This document shows, in pieces, positions 40,301 through 52,555 of a stretch of DNA of 64,000 nt. How positions within the stretch are numbered: the stretch's first letter is position 1; every line of letters starts with the position of its first letter. The translations under genes and the position numbers were made by a program. A model generated the notes under the pieces. It had not been told where the DNA came from, did not search any database, and saw only the letters and a program-made list of their open reading frames with translations. This DNA comes from Streptomyces sp. NBC_01445 (GTDB lineage Bacteria > Actinomycetota > Actinomycetes > Streptomycetales > Streptomycetaceae), in NCBI RefSeq assembly GCF_035918235.1, contig NZ_CP109486.1, positions 930,001 through 994,000 of the forward strand. Reading direction: 5' to 3'.

Positions 40301-43300
40301 GAGCGCGGGCGTGTCCCGGGCGGGCACGAAGGCGGGGTTCCCGTTGTGGGTGCGCACCGAGCACCCCAGCACGGGATGGCGCCGCACCAGTTCGGCGACG
40401 GCGCCACGCACGGCCTCGCGGTCCGCGCCCGCGGGCAGCCGCCAGGACAGCGAGATGTTGTACGGGGCGTGCGGCGCGGCCGACTGGTCCGCGGCCCACA
40501 TGCCGAGGAGGCGATCGGGCAGAGCCGCCGGAAACGTGTCGGGAACGGCAGGGGCGGGGGCGGGTTCGGCGGAGGCGGGTTCGGCGGCGGCACCGGTCCC
40601 GGCGGCCGGAGCGAACCCGGCCGCCTCGACGGCGGCCTTCAACTGGGCCCCGCGCGCGTCGAGCAGACGCTCCGTCAGATCTTGTAGGCCGGTGCTGTCC
40701 AGGAGCAGGGACAGTGGCACCCGGCCGAGGTCGTCCTCCAGGATCCGGCACAGGCGCATCAGGGCGATGGAGTCGACTCCGTAGTCGGAAAGGGGTGTCC
40801 CGGGGTCGAGTTCGTCGGCGCTCCTGCCCACGGTGTGCGCGACCCGCCCGGTGATCCAGCGCAGCGCGGCCCGCGCGAGCCCGTCCGCGGGCGGCACGGT
40901 GACGGGCGCCCCTGAAGACACCGGCTCCCGCGCGGCAGGCGCCTCGACGGTTCGGGCGGGGACGTCAGGCGCGTCGTGGCGGACCTCAAGGGCCCGGTCC
41001 CACACGTCGAAGTCGCCCGCCACCAGTGCCGCGTACGGCGTCGGGGCGTCCTTCGCCGGGTCGAGCAGCGGCCACACGGAGCGCAGGGCGGTGCGGGTGG
41101 CGACCGGGCGCAGGCCGTACGTACCGGCCAGGTAGGTCAGTGTGTCCGGCTCCGGAGCCATGCCCGCGTCCGCGAGGACCGGCCAGCCGACGGACAGGGT
41201 GCGGCCCGGCCGCCCCGACGCCGTGCGGCAGGCGGCGAAGCCGTCGAGAAACCCGTTGGCGAAGGCGTAGTCCGACTGGCCCTGGTTGCCCACCAGTGCC
41301 GCGAGGGACGAGGCCAGGACGAAGAAGTCCAGCGGATGTCCGGCGAGCGCCGCGTCTAGGCGGAGCGCGCCGAGGACCTTCGCGCGGCACACCTCCTGCA
41401 CCGCCTCGGGTGTCTTGCCGCGCAGGAATCCGTCGCGCAGCACCCCCGCGGTGTGGACGACACCGCGAAGCCGTACGCCCTCCCGCTCCAGCCACCGCAC
41501 CAGCTCGGCGACATCGCCCGCATCGGAGACGTCGCAGCGCCGGTAGGTGACCGAACCGGTCCGGCGCAGGTCCTCCAGCGCCGCCTCGTCCGGTTCCGAA
41601 CGCCCCACCAGCACCAGCCGTGCCCCCGGCGCGCGCGCCAGGACATCGGCGGCGACATGCCGGCCGAGCCCGCCGAGCCCGCCGGTGACCAGGTAGGTCC
41701 CCCGGGGGTCGAGCACGGTGCCCGCCGTGTCCGTGGCAGCCGTGTCTGTGGCTGCGAGGGGAGTGAGCACCGACACCCGGCGCCCCCGCGGGCCCAGCCG
41801 CACCCAGTCGACGCCGTCGGCGGCGCGCATCGCCTCGGCCACCAGGGCCTCGGCTTCAGCGTCGTCGGGGTGGTCGCCACCGTGGACGTCGAGGGTGGCC
41901 AGACGCAGCGCGAAGCGGCCGGTCTCGCCGGCGACGGTCCGCGCCAGGCTGTGCAGCCCGTGCACCAGCGGCGCGACGTCGCCGTTCTCCTCGGCCCGGG
42001 TCACCAGCAGGATCCGGGCCCCGTCCAGGGCCCGGCTGCGGACGAACGCCCGCAGCAGTCCGAACACGGTGGCCAGTGCACCGCTCGCGAACCTCGACCA
42101 CTGCGAAGTAACGCCGTCCTGGGTCAGCGGGGCGCGGCCGAGTCCGTCCGCGGCCGGGCCCCGGGTGAGGTCGACGAGGACCACGCCCGGTGTCCCGGTG
42201 CGTTCGGCCGTGGCCGCGAGGACCTGCTCGTCGCCGGCCTCCCCCGACGTCAGGGTGGCGGCGGCCTGTGCGCCCCACCGGGGCACCGCGTCCCCGATGA
42301 CCCACAGCGGCCCCTGCGGGCCGGCGTGTGCGTCGTCGCCGATCGGGGCCGGCCGCCAGTCGAGGCGGTATCCGGCCACCGGTACGCCGTCCGCCGCGCC
42401 GTCGCTCGTGTCCGTGGTCGCCGGCCGCGGCGTGGTCGGCTGCGGCCCGGCGTCGACGCGGATGCGGAAGCCCGCCACGTCGACGAGCACGTCGCCGCTG
42501 TCCGTATCGATGATGTTCAGGTCGAAGACATGGATCCCGGCCGCGTCGTCGCGGCGTACCCGCCGGGCGTGCACATAGGCGCGGCCGGTGGCGGGCTGAT
42601 GGACCGTCAGCCTGTCCACGGCCAGCGGCCGCAGGGTGCGCCGGGTCCCGGTCTCCTCGGTGAGGAGCAGATACGCGGCACTCTGGCAGGCCCCGTCGAA
42701 CAGCGCCGGGTGCAGCACGTGGCGCCCGTCCGGGTCCTCGCCTTCGGCGAGCCGCAGCTCGGCGGTGACCTCGTCGCCGTGGACGGCGGCGCGCCGCACG
42801 GTGCGGTACAGCGGCCCGTACGCGAAGCCGTGCGCCGCGAAGGACCGGTAGAAGTCCTCCTGGTCGCCGTCGCCCAGGTGGGTGTCGAGGTCCGCGGTCC
42901 GGTAGACCAGGACCGGCCGCACCGGGCCCGCCGCCTCGGGTCCGGGCGCGGGCTCGGCCCAGCCCTGGGCGACGACGGCGTCCGCGACGGACGTGGAAAA
43001 GCGCCGTGCGCCCCGTGCGTCGGGCTCCTCGAGGACGGTGGTGACCGTCATCGGCAGTCCGGTGGCCGGCTGCGGCCAGACCAGGTCGCGCAGCACGGTG
43101 CGGTACGGGTTCCCGCCCGCGCCGAGCAGTGCCTCGTGCACCAGCTCGGGGTGGAACGCCCCGGGCAGCACAAGCTCACCGTCCACTACGTGGTCGGCGA
43201 CCCAGCGCGACGCGCCGCCCAGGCGCGCGGTCACGGTCCGGGAGGCGGGCAGGGTCACCGTGTCGGCCAGCGGCATCGGGGACGAGGAGGTCTCGGGCAG

Positions 43301-46300
43301 GGCGCAGCGCACCCGGGCGAGCGGCGTGCCCGGCAGCGGCACGCGCCGTCCGGCGGCCGGGCCTGTGTACGTGCCGTCGGTGACCCAGGCGCGGGCGGCC
43401 GCGTCGGCCTCGGGCGGCGCCGGGTCCGTCACGAGGGCCGGGTGGGAGGTCCCCTCGGCCAGCGCGTGCAGCGCGGCGCGCAGTTCGGCCTGGTCGTGGG
43501 CGGTCACGGCGGCCCGGTGCGGCCCGTGGTCCCGGCCCGTGTGCAGGGTGTGGGCGATGTCGGCGAGGGCGAGTCCTTCGACGGCGCCGGCGAGCGCGCG
43601 GGCCGTGCCGGCCAGTCGGTCGGCGTCCGGCGCCGCGACCGGTATCAGTACGGGGCCGAAGGGCTGTGGCGTCGCCGGTCCCGCGTCGTACTCCTCCAGG
43701 ACGACATGGGCGTTGGCGCCGCCCGCGCCGAAGGAGCTGACGGCCGCGCAGCGCGGGACTCCCGTGCCGTCCCAGGGCTCGGCGGCGGTCTGGATGCGCA
43801 GCGCGGTGCCGTCGAGGCCGAGCTTCGGGTTGGGCCGCTCGGCGTGCAGGGTCGGCACGAAGCGCGCGCGCCGCAGCTGGAGGATGGCCTTGGTGAGTCC
43901 GGCGATACCGGCGGCGGCCTCGGCATGGCCGATGTTGGACTTGACCGAGCCGACGCGCAGCGGGCCGTCGGCGCCCGCCTCCTCGAAGGCCAGGGCCAGG
44001 GCGCGCAGTTCGATGGGGTCGCCGAGTTCGGTGCCGGTGCCGTGCGCCTCGAGATAGCCGACGGCGGCCGGGGAGACCCCGGCGTGGCGCAGCGTGGCGC
44101 CGATGAGGGCGGCCTGGGCGCGCGGGTTGGGAACGGTGTAACCGCCGCTGCCGCCACCGTGGTTGAGGCCGGTGCCGCGGATCACCGCGTGGATCGTGTC
44201 GCCGTCCGCCTCGGCCCGGTCCAGGCGCTTGAGGACGACGGCGCCCGCGCCCTCACCGGGCACGAAGCCGTCGCCGCCCGCGCCGAAGGCCCGGGTGTGC
44301 TCGCCGCGCGAGGGCATGCCGAGCGCGCACAGGCCGGTGAACCGGTCGGGGTGCAGGTAGAGGTTGACGCCTCCGGCGAGTGCCAGGTCGGCGTCGTCGT
44401 TCTCCAGGGCCCGGCAGGCCAGGTGCAGGGCGGTCAGCGACGACGAGCACATCGTGTCGACCGTGAGGCTCGGGCCGCTGAGGTCGAAGACGTGCGACAC
44501 CCGGTTGGCGACGGACGCGGCGGCCGTGACGGCGTACTCGGGGTTGTCGGCGCCCGCGGCACGGGCGTCGCGCTGGGCGAGCAGATGGCTGTTGGCGGTG
44601 ACACCGGCGAACACCCCGACGCGCGGGCCGCCCTGGGTGCCCGCGAGGGTGCGCCGGGAGTAACCGGCGTTCTCGAAGGCTTCCTTGGCGATCTCCAGGA
44701 ACAGCCGCTCCTGCGGGTCCATCAGGGCCGCGTCGCGCGGGGTGATGCGGAACATCGCGGGGTCGAACGCGTCGATCCCGTCGACGAAGCAGCCCCAGCG
44801 GGCGTAGCCGCCGCCCGTGGTGCGCGCGGTGCGCCAGTCCCAGCGCTCGGCGGGCACCTCGCGTACGGGGGTGTGCCCGGCGTTCAGCAACTCCCAGAAG
44901 GCGGCGATGTCCTGGGCGCCGGGATAGCGCCCGGCGATCCCGACGACGGCGACGGCGGGTGCGCCGGTGTCGCGGCCGCGGCGCGCGGGGACGGGCGCCG
45001 CCTCGGCGGCCCGCGGCTGCGCGACGGGGCGTACGGCCGGCTCGCTCCGCAGGGGTGCGGGCCGGGGGGACGTGGTGGGTGCGGGCGCGGCGGGACGGGC
45101 CGGTGCGAGATGGCGCGCGAGCGCCCTCGGGGTCGGGTGCTCGAAGAGCAGGGTCGCCGCGACGCTGCGCTCGGGGAACATGCTGCGCAGCCGCTCGCAG
45201 AACTCCTCGTTGAGGAGCGAGTCCACGCCGAGGGAGGGGAAGTCGGTGTCCGCATCGAGCAGTGCGGGGTCCCGGACGGTGAGTTCGCCGACGAGCCGCA
45301 GGACGCGCTCCAGGAAGGAGGCGTCCTCCTCGACGGCGGGCGACGGCTGGGCGACGGGGGCGGCCGGTGCGGTCGATGCGGCGGCGGGCGGCGGCGCCGC
45401 CCCACGTTCGGCCAGCATCTGGGCCAGCTGGTCGACGGTCCGGTGCTCGAACAGCGCGGTCGCGGCGACCGGTCCGTACCTGCGGGACACCGCCTCGACG
45501 AGCTCCATGTTGAGCAGCGAGTCCACGCCCAGCTCCTGCCAGGGCAGATAGCCGGGCACATCGGCGTCGGAGCCGCCGAGCAGGTCGCGCACGATGGCGC
45601 GCAGCCCCTCGGCGATCTCCGGGACCGTGGCACCGGCCGCTGCCGGGTCATCGCCGGCAGGAGCAGTGGCGGCGGGCGGCCGGCAGGTCAGCAGGGCCAC
45701 GCATCCCGGCGCGTCGCGCAGATGGTCCACCTCGGCGAGGCTCCAGCCGTGCTCCTCCAGCAGGGATCGCCAGCGGGGCACGTCGAGGAGGGGGCCGTGG
45801 GGCAGGCGCCGGTCCGTGTCGACATAGCCCCACCAGCCGTCCGTCAGACCGAAGGTGAGGGTGTAGACCGCGGCCGGGACGACCATCTCGACCAGCAGCA
45901 ACCGGCCGCCGGGGGCGAGAAGTTGCTCGATGTGGGCGAGGGTGCGGGACAGGTCGCGGGTCGCGTGGATCACGTTGCTCGCCACGACGAGGTCGACGGC
46001 GCCGGGTGCGAAGCCCTGGGCCTCGGGACTCTTCTCGATGTCGAGCAGGCGCGGTCGCACGCGGTCGCCGAAGCGGCGGCGCCCGTGCTGGAGGAAGGCC
46101 GGGGAGACGTCGGTGTACGCGTAGTCGGCGACGCGCACACCGCGGGCGTCGAGCGCGGCCAGCGCCGACGCGGTGGTGCCGCCGACGCCCGCGCCGATCT
46201 CCAGGACACGCGGCGCGGCAAGCGCGGCGGCGGCGTCGCCGAGGGCCGCGGCAGCGGCGGAGTTGACCGGGTCGAAGAGCTGGTTGCCGCTGTAGACGGC

Positions 46301-49300
46301 GGTGACGCCGCTCAGGTCGCCGCCGGGGAAAAGGACGGCGGTGACGGGCAGTTCGCCGCGCAGGACGGGACCGTACGACTCCAGGGTCCGGTCGAGCAGC
46401 GTCAGGTGCCCGGCGAGGTCGGGGTGGTCGGCCAGCAGCGTGTCGCGGGTGCGGACCAGTTCGGCCCCCGCGGGCACGGACAGTCCGGACTCGGCGTACT
46501 GCGCCAGGAGTTCGAGGATCGCGGCGATCAGCCTGCGGTGCCCGGGTACGGCTGCGAGCAGTCCGGCCGCCGCCTCCGTGTCGACGTCGGGCCGGGCGGC
46601 GAGCGCGGGAGGCAGGCCGAGTTCGGTCATCCGGTGGGCGAGTGCGGCACGGGCGTAGCGATCCAGCCGGTGCGCGGCGTCCTGCCCCTGCGGGGCCGGG
46701 TGGTCGGGTGCCGGGCGCGCGGTGAGCGGGCGCAGCGGCTCGGGATCACCGCCGAGCACGAGGGACTGCGGTCGGTTGCCGGACATGCCCGCTTCCAAGG
46801 CGGCCACTCCCCTTTCCGGTACGAATGCGATGATCCCGGGATATTCACGCTTGACGTGCGCGGTGTACCGGCGGGCGAGCCCGGTGCCGTGCCACAGCCC
46901 CCAGTCGAAGGTGCGCACGGCGAGGTGCGCGTCCCCGTCGACGGCGGTGGCGTAGTGGTCGAGGAACGCGTTGGCGGCGGCGTAGTTGAGGCCGCCGACG
47001 CTGCCGAAGAGTCCGGCGGCGGAGGAGAACAGGACGAGCGCGGCGGGCCGGCCGTCCGGGCGGGTGCGCAGGGCGCGGCGCAGCGCCAGGACCACGGTCA
47101 CCTTGGTCGCGAGGACCTGGTCGAGGTCGGCCGGGGTGAGTTCGGCGAGGCGGGCCGGGCTGATCGAGCCGACGCTGTGCACGATGCCGTCCGGTTCACC
47201 GAACGCGGCCCGGCATGCGGCCAGGGTGCGCTCCACGGCGGCCGGTTCGGTGACGTCGGTGCTCAGGTACCGGGCGGTCCCGCCGAGGGCCGCGAGGTCG
47301 TCGAGCAGGGCGCGGGTGCGGTCGTCGGCGGCCGAGCGCCCGACGAGCAGCAGCCGGGCGCCGTAACGCCGTGCGAGGTGGCGGGCCACCTCGGCGCCGA
47401 TGCCTCCTGATCCGCCGAACAGGACGTAGGTCCCGCCGTCGGTGAACGCGTCGCCGGTGGCGGCGGGGGCGGGCTCGGGGCGGTCCGTGTAGACCTGACG
47501 CAGGCGCCGCGTGCCGCGCAGGGCGATGAGCGGTACGGCCTGGGCGCAGGGTTCGTTCAGGGCCGCGGCGACCTGGGCGGGTGTGGCGGCGGCGTCGAGG
47601 TCGACGGCTGCGGCGCTGACGCCCTCGATCTCCCGGGGCAACGTGCGGACGGCGCCGAGCAGGGCGCCCTGGAGCGACGCGCCGGGCGAGGGGGCGCCGC
47701 CGTCCGGGTCGGTGAGGCCGGTCGTGACGAGGGTGAGGCGGGCGGGACGGCCGGCCGCTTCGAGGGTACGGGCCACGGTCAGCAGGGCCGCGAGCCATTC
47801 GCGCAGCCGGCGGATCCCGGCCGTGTCCTCGCTCCACCCGGAGCCGTCCACGAGAAGAGCCACGTGGCGGGCCCCCCGCACCTCCTGTGCGAGGTCGGGA
47901 GAGTCGCGCCGCACGGTCCGGGCGCCGAGGCCTTCGGCGCGGTGGGGATCGGCCGCATCGTGGACGAGCACGAGCCCGTCGAGCCGCGCGGTGTCCGGCC
48001 GGGTGGTCACGGAGGGCTCCGCGCACCACTCGGGCACGAGCACACGGACGGCGGGCGCGTCGGCGGGCGCCTTCTCGGGCGCGACGTCGCCGCCCGCGGC
48101 GGGCGCCGAGGGGACGACCGTCCCGATGGCGTGCAGCCGCAGGCCCGTGACACGCAGTACGGTCCTGCCCTCGGCCTCCGCGGCCAGGTCCACGACGGTG
48201 TACGTGGCGCCCTGCGCGGTGCGGCGGACCGTCAGTTCCGCCGTGTCCGGGACCACGCCGGACCATTGGACGTGGTCGGCGGCCGCCGCGACGCGGGAAG
48301 CGGAGCCGTCCATCAGGACGCACGAGGTCTGCAGCGCCGCGTCCAGCCATGCCACGCGCCGGGTGCGCGGGTCGGTGGCGGCGGGGGCGACGATCCGGGC
48401 GACGGCCTGCCCGTCGCGTCGGCGCACGTCGTGCACCACGCGGTAGACCGGCCCGACCTCGATCCCGTTGCGCTGGAGGAAGGCGCCGAGATCGACGGCC
48501 TGCTCCGGGCTGCCCGGTTCCGCGACGCCCGTGGCCGGCACCGGTGCCGGAGGGTCGGTCGCCGGGACGGCGCGGGCGACGACCACACCCTCGCGCTCGA
48601 CGGCGAGACGCACGGTGCCGTCCGTCTCCTCGGCGCTGCGCACCAGACGCACGGAGCCGCCTTCGGGCACGGGTACGGGCCGCTGGAACCGCAGTTGCCC
48701 GAGCGCGACGGGTCCGCCGTCGGCGAGCGCGTCGATCAGTGCGGCTCCGGGCAAGGTGGTCCGCCCGCCGACGCGGTGCTCGGCCAGCGGATGGCCGTCC
48801 TCGATGACGTAACCGCTCCCGCGCCCGGAGAACGCAGAGGACACAGAGGACGCAGAGAACACAGAGGACTCGGCGGCCGCGGCGCCCGGCAGCCAGTAGG
48901 AGTGACGTTCGAAGGGGTACGGCACCAGCGGTACGCGGCGCGGGCGGGGTCCCTCGGGCAGGCGCGAGGCCCAGTCCCCGACCGTGGTGTCGGCTCCGCC
49001 GAGCCAGTCGCGCAGCCAGGGGTCAGCAGGCTGTTCCTGCGTGCCGTGGTCGGCGAACTGCCTTGCCAAGCGGGCGAGTTCGGCCAGGTCGGCGACGACG
49101 AAAAGGGCGCGGTGCGGCAGGTGACGGCGGCCGGACTGGAGCGTCCAGGCGATCTCGTCCAGGGCGGGCGAGGCGGGCGAGGCGGCCAGCTCGGCCGTGC
49201 GGGCGGCCAGCCGGGTCAGCGAACCGGGTGTCGCGGCCGACAGCGGCACGGCGAACGGCCCGTCACCGGCGGCGTGTTCGCGGGGCAGGTCCGGTGCCTC

Positions 49301-52204
49301 CTCCAGGACCACATGGGCGTTGCTGCCGCCGAACCCGAACGCGCTGACGGCCGCGCGGCGGGGCGCGCCGCCGGTGCCCGCGGGCCACGGCACGGGCTGC
49401 GCGGCGACCCGGACCGGGGTCCCGTCCAGTTCGATGTGCGGGTTGAGACGGGTGAAGCCGGGCGTGCCCGGTATCAGCCCGTGGCGCAGGACCTGCACCG
49501 CCTTGACGACGCCGACCAGGCCCGAAGCTCCTTCCAGATGGCCGATGTTGGCCTTGGCGGAGCCGACCCAGATCCGGCCCTCGGGCCCTGCGGCGCGCGC
49601 GGGCATGCCCTGCGGCTCCGCGTCGAGGACCTCCCGGAAGGCATCCAGCTCGATCGGATCGCCGAGCGGCGTGCCGGTGCCGTGCGCCTCGAGGAACCCG
49701 AGGTCGGCGGCGCGCAGTCCGGCCCGGCCGAGCGCCGTGCGGATCAGCCCGCTCTGGGCACGGGGGTTGGGCGCGGTCAGCGCGGCGGCCCGGCCGCCGT
49801 GGTTGACGGCGCTGCCGCGGATGACGGCGAGTACGGGGTCGCCGTCCGCGACGGCGCGGCGCAGTGACTTGAGTACGAGCCAGCCCGCGCCCTCGCCCCG
49901 GACGAACCCGTCGGCGTCCGCGTCGAAGATCCGGCTGCCGCCCTCGGGCGAGAGCATGCCCGCCCTGCGGTAGGCGCGGGCGTTGAATCCGTTGCTGAGG
50001 AGGTTGGCGGCTCCGGCGAGGGCGACCTCGCACTCGCCGGAGCGCACCGCGGCCTGGGCGAGGGCGAGCGCGGTGAGCGCGCCGGAGCAGGCGGTGTCGA
50101 CGGTGATGCTGGGCCCGGTGAAGTCGTACAGGTGGGAGACGCGGTTGGCCAGGAACGCGGGGAACGTGCCGGTGGTGGCGTACCCGTCGGCCGAGGCGGC
50201 GCGTTCCACGAGTTGCTCGCGGTAGTCGTAGCTGCAGGCGGCGGCGTACACCCCGACGGGCGTGCCCGCGAGGGTGTCGGGGGCGAGTCCGGCGTGTTCC
50301 AGAGCGTGCCAGCTGAGTTCGAGCAGGGCGCGCTGCTGAGGATCCATGGAGGCGGCCTGACGGGGTGTCACTTCGAAGAAGGGCGCGTCGAACAGGTCGA
50401 TGCGGTCGAGGAGCCCGGCGCGGAACCCGGCAGGCACCTCCCCCGCGAGCCGTCCGGCCGCCACCGCCTCGATCCGGCACTCCCCCTGACTCAGCAGCTG
50501 CCAGAAGGCCTCGGCGTCGTCCGCCCCCGGCACCTTGCAGGACATGCCGATGACAGCGACGTCGTCGTACCCGCCGGGCCGTGCGTCCGTGGCCCCGGCG
50601 GGTACGAGGGCGGGCGCGGCCCCTTCGGCGGGTGCCGCCCCTTCGTCCTCCGGTTGTCCGGGCAGCAGCGCCGCCAGCTCCGTCAGCGTCGGGTGGCGCC
50701 AGACTGCGGTCGCCGGCAGCTGCACGCCGAAGGCGGCACGGGTCTCGCGGATCAGGCGCAGCGCACGGGCGGAGTCAAGACCCTGCTCACCGAGCGGGCG
50801 GACGGGGTCCGCCCGATGCCCGAGGACGTCGGACGCCAAGGCGACGAGCCGCTCCAGCGCGTCGGGAGCCGACCGCGGGGTGTCCACCACCGGGCCGGTC
50901 GTGGCGGCGACGGCAGGCTCGGCGCCCGCCGCGCGCCGCCCTGCCGCCTCGGTCTCTGTCTCGGTCTCGGTCTCTGTCTCGGTCTCTGTCTCGGTCTCTA
51001 TCTCGGTCTCTATCTCGGTCTCTATCTCCAGGGATTGCCGCACAGCGTCCAGGTAGACGGACGCGTCCCGCCCGTTGAGCACCGTGTGGTCGAAGGCGAG
51101 CACCATCCTGCGCACCGCGCCCCGGCCCGTGCCCTCGACCGCGCCGAGGAACAGGGTCGCCACCGCCGGCGGCACGACCACCGGCACCGCCAGCGTCGGT
51201 CCCCCGTCCCCCAGGTGGGAGAGCATCAGCGTGACCCGGCCGTCGGCCTGCGACTGCCCGTCGAGTGCCTCTTCCACGGCCTGCGCGTACCGCTCGTCGA
51301 AGTCCTCGGCCGTGACCTCGTCGGCGCCGCGCACCACCGCGACGGTGAGGTCTCCGTCGTCGGTGGCCACGGCGATCCCGAGGTCCACGTGCTCGTACAC
51401 GCGCAGCGCGCTCTCGTCGAGCCGCCGCGAGCGCAGCCGTGCCGCGTCGGGCGCCGCCGCGCAGCGGGCCGCGACCCGGGCAAAGGCCTGGAAGACGGTC
51501 GAGAAGCGGGCGCCGCGGTGTTCCCGCAGGGCCCGCTGCAGCGTGTCCTCGGCGACGAGGGCGGAGACGACCGCGGGAACGACCTGGTCGCGGGCGCCGA
51601 GCATGGCCCGGTTCAGGGCGCGCTGCCGGATCGACTGGGTGACGTCGGTGAAGCCGGTGACCGGCGCCGACGGGCCGCGAGCACCGGGTGGGCCGACCGT
51701 ACCGACCTCCGCGCCGGCGTCCGCGCCGCTCTCCCGCTGCCGGGCCACGTACCGTTGCAGATCGGCGGGCATCAGGCTCGTGCCCGCCGCGGGAACGTCC
51801 GGCAGCAGTGCCTCGTCGATGCCGAGGCGCCGGGCGTGGGCGCGGGTGCGGGGCGGAATGCGGCGGGTCGGGGTGAACTCCCGGCCGGGTGCGCCCTGCA
51901 CGGACGCGCCGGACGCGCGCTCGGCGGCCGCGGTCCGCGGTCCGGTCCCGGCCTTCTCCCGGTCCGGGACGATCCGGCCGACGGCGCCGCCGATCGCAAC
52001 GGTGTCCCCCGCCCGGACCAGCCAGGCGTCCAGGATCCCGGCCACCGGGGACTCGATCTCGACGGCCGCCTTGTCGTGCTCCATCTCGTAGACGACCTCG
52101 TCCTTGGCGACCGCGTCGCCCGGTTGCTTGAGGAACCGGACGATGCGGACCTCGACGATCCCCTCGCCGAGGCGCGGAACGGACAGCACCGACTCCGTGG
52201 TCAT
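37364..52204 (-). CDS. Loading PKS/NRPS: lipoyl-PSBD-E2-ACP, KS-DH-KR-MT-ACP-ACP, KS-DH-KR-ACP, C-A(Gly)-PCP
   Basis: 4946 residues. The N-terminus is a 2-oxoacid dehydrogenase E2: lipoyl domain (Lys45 in 'EMEHDKAAVEI'), E1/E3-binding domain (~108-150), acyltransferase core (~180-390) with 'AFDHTVLNGRDAS' where HxxxDG is usual. An (ET)n repeat linker follows, then ACP1 (~475). Module 1: KS (Cys ~705), DH (HRVGGRTTLP ~1138; WLDAALQ ~1287), KR (~1590; Tyr ~1740), C-MT (LEIGAGVGGTT ~2000), ACPs (~2225, ~2325). Module 2: KS (TMCSSS ~2585), DH (HVVDGELVLP ~3002), KR (~3500), ACP (~3808). Then C (HHIVVDG ~4016), A (~4317-4800, code read by hand as DILQLGLIWK, glycine) and PCP (~4870). It would build isobutyryl + C-methylated ketide + enoyl unit amidated with glycine, as in virginiamycin M. 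ATG 52204 has GGAGGAATCTCG upstream. No AT is present. Confidence 0.93.
50949..51028 (+). repeat. Hexanucleotide tandem repeat encoding (Glu-Thr/Ile)n linker
   Basis: TCGGTC / TCTGTC / TCTATC hexamers repeat for 80 bp. On the coding strand they give an ETETETE...IETEIE linker joining the E2 acyltransferase core to the first ACP of PKS1. The 5' (right) copies contain ATA codons, rare in high-GC actinomycetes, consistent with slippage. Confidence 0.85.
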
Positions 52205-52276
52205 CGAGATTCCTCCGTGGATACTCCGACCTTCAGGGGGGAGCGGAAACGGACTCCTGCGGAGCAGGGCAGCGAG

Positions 52277-52305
52277 CGGGTATTCGCCCTGTGGGCGGAT
52301 ACCCG
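52277..52305. promoter_or_regulatory. 29-bp palindrome upstream of PKS1
   Basis: CGGGTAT-T-CGCCC, loop TGT, GGGCG-G-ATACCCG: 13-bp arms broken only by one T/G pair (which can wobble in RNA). It lies 73 bp before the PKS1 ATG. It may be an operator for a dimeric regulator (TetR-like) or a stable leader hairpin. No T-tract follows on the minus strand, so a simple terminator is unlikely. Confidence 0.5.
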
Positions 52306-52371
52306 TCCCACGCACCGTCCGCGACTTGTATGCTCGGCCTTGCCCGGCTGGCGATAACCAAGCTGGCCGGG

Positions 52372-52533
52372 TCTACCGCCGGGCTGGCGGGATGTCAGGT
52401 CTGTGGAGCTGGCGTAAGACTGCTGGGCGTACCAACGTCCCTCGCCGTTCATTCGGGGCAGCGGCTGTCGATGAAGCAGAAAGTCCACTCCGCGAGGAAT
52501 GAATCCCCCTGCTTCAGCTGGGGGAGATGTCAA
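52372..52533 (+). mobile_element. Probable IS200/IS605-family (TnpB) right-end remnant with omega-RNA-like 3' end
   Basis: In the frame starting at 52291, translation reads STAGLAGCQVCGAGVRL (from ~52372) and later MKQK (52471), resembling the C-terminal tail of actinobacterial TnpB proteins (…AAGLA..CGAGVR…MKQE…). It is followed by GAATCCCCCTGCTTCAGCT and GGGGGAGATGTCAA (52501-52533), a hairpin (arms 52504-52509 and 52520-52525) that matches the conserved right end of such elements as I remember it. No TnpB catalytic part, TnpA or left end remains here. The hairpin sits 31 bp beyond the E1 stop and could now act as its terminator. Called from pattern memory; no alignment was run. Confidence 0.5.
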
Positions 52534-52555
52534 CTGCGCTTCCTTCTCCATGCGG

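Larger units (their letters stand above)
52205..52555. other. 351-bp intergenic region between the E1 gene and the 42.5-kb PKS run
   Basis: Largest gap in the window. It holds the ribosome site of PKS1 (GGAGG at ~52211-52216), a 29-bp palindrome (52277-52305) and a probable TnpB/IS605 right-end remnant (52372-52533). Base composition is less extreme than in the genes. The promoter for PKS1 probably lies here, because a hairpin after the E1 stop would reduce read-through, but I cannot identify -10/-35 boxes with confidence. Confidence 0.6.

Noticed and set aside
50949-51028. CRISPR array or satellite DNA
   Set aside because: The hexamer repeat is in frame, has no spacers and encodes an E2-ACP linker. 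No CRISPR, tRNA or rRNA was found in the window.
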